From the NCBI GenBank assembly GCA_028876695.1, contig JAGWRH010000439.1, positions 1 to 7,522 on the forward strand: a stretch of 7,522 bases of DNA, written 5' to 3'. The position numbers and the translations under genes were made by a program. Positions 6,945-7,522 of the stretch are shown piece after piece (within the stretch, counting starts at the first letter, position 1; each line of letters starts with the position of its first letter). Source of the stretch: Acidobacteriota bacterium (GTDB lineage Bacteria; Acidobacteriota; Terriglobia; Acidiferrales; UBA7541). The notes under the pieces are model-generated. The model saw nothing but the letters and a program-made list of their open reading frames with translations, searched no databases and was not told the DNA's origin.

Positions 6945-7522
6945 TGGGCTTTCTCGCGCCATGGTTCTTTGCCGGCGCTGCGGCTCTCGCCGTCCCTCTC
7001 TATCTTCACCTGCTCCGCCGTCATACCTCCACTCCGCGGCCCTTCAGCTCGCTCATGTTCTTCGAGCAGCGGACGCAAAGCTCTATCCGCCACCGCCGTC
7101 TGCGTTACCTCGTCCTGCTCGCCTTGCGGCTTGCGCTTCTCGCTTTGCTGGTGCTCGCCTTCGCGAATCCGTTCATCATTCGCCCCGCCGCCGGCGTCGC
7201 CGCCAACAAGCTCTTGGCGCTGGTCATCGACAATTCTTTCAGCATGCGCGCCGGCTCGCGTCTTGCGGACGCCAGGCGCGAAGCTCTCTCCACGCTCGCC
7301 TCCCGCGCTCCGTCCCAACGCGCGCAAGTTTTTGCCCTCGGCTCGGGCCTCGAAGCCATGTCCCAGCCCACCGGCGACTCGCGCACGCTCCAGGCAGCCA
7401 TCGCGGCCATCCAGCCAACCGACACGCGCGGAAATTTCGGCGATCTCGCGCGCGGCCTGCGCTCTTTCAGCGATAGCGTTCAGGGTCCCATCGATCTGCA
7501 CTTCTTCAGCGACATGCAGAAA
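6944..7522 (+). CDS. BatA-like membrane protein with vWA domain, 3'-truncated
   Basis: The frame is open from ATG 6944 to the window end, giving the first 193 residues. Residues 4-24 (a hydrophobic segment ending LYLHLLRRH) and about 55-76 form the paired membrane helices of the BatA / aerotolerance-regulator N-terminal domain. Between them is the PFSSLMFFEQRT segment and the basic SSIRHRRLRY. After a short linker a vWA domain begins: LLALVIDNSFSM carries the MIDAS motif D96-x-S98-x-S100. Around QPTDTRGNFGDLARGL the MIDAS threonine is T159 or T161, and FFSD (187-190) supplies the later aspartate. The helix pair would place the vWA domain in one compartment next to the membrane, as in Bat proteins of Bacteroides. 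In related proteins further beta-rich and amidotransferase-like domains follow, probably beyond the window. The gene is the third member of the moxR-DUF58-BatA set and is translationally coupled to DUF58. Confidence 0.92.
   Translation, partial: MGFLAPWFFAGAAALAVPLYLHLLRRHTSTPRPFSSLMFFEQRTQSSIRHRRLRYLVLLALRLALLALLVLAFANPFIIRPAAGVAANKLLALVIDNSFSMRAGSRLADARREALSTLASRAPSQRAQVFALGSGLEAMSQPTGDSRTLQAAIAAIQPTDTRGNFGDLARGLRSFSDSVQGPIDLHFFSDMQK

Noticed and set aside
5967..6962. Antisense open frame (331 codons) opposite the DUF58 gene
   Set aside because: It is a shadow of a gene with an unmistakable DUF58 signature, with no independent support.

Overview
The window is one densely packed, single-strand (+) gene cluster of six protein-coding genes, the first and last cut off by the window edges. 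Neighbouring genes overlap by 1-4 bases or are separated by at most 8 bases. No stretch without a gene exceeds 8 bases, and I see no tRNA, rRNA, CRISPR array, insertion sequence, terminator or convincing promoter inside it. The composition is GC-rich with a strong GC bias at third codon positions. Gene content (short DUF58 protein, MoxR, BatA-type and amidotransferase-like vWA proteins, TPR/metallopeptidase) fits a Gram-negative soil-type bacterium. Acidobacteriota is my best guess and Planctomycetota-like lineages are an alternative; this is inference from gene style, not a database match.

Left part (2-5018), an envelope-facing module. (1) The C-terminal ~624 residues of a large membrane-anchored von Willebrand factor A (vWA) protein with a class I glutamine-amidotransferase-like domain and a C-terminal membrane helix. 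(2) A small exported protein with a clan CD (caspase/legumain-type) fold signature. The His-Gly motif is present, but the position expected for the catalytic cysteine is not cysteine; it also carries an EF-hand-like loop and a helical, charged tail. (3) A 734-residue exported TPR protein with a gluzincin metallopeptidase domain (HEMSH plus a downstream glutamate) between two TPR blocks.

Right part (5027-7522), the classical MoxR module: (4) a MoxR-type AAA+ ATPase, (5) a short soluble DUF58 protein with a complete-looking vWA metal site, and (6) the N-terminal 193 residues of a BatA-like protein with two membrane helices followed by a vWA domain.

How they may work together (inference): MoxR and DUF58 would form a cytoplasmic ATPase/vWA-adaptor pair acting on the membrane-bound vWA proteins. 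These in turn would contact periplasmic partners: the probable pseudo-caspase and the TPR metallopeptidase. The tight spacing argues for co-transcription and translational coupling. The least ordinary aspect is the insertion of a cysteine-less caspase-like protein and a TPR gluzincin directly between a vWA/amidotransferase-like gene and moxR.
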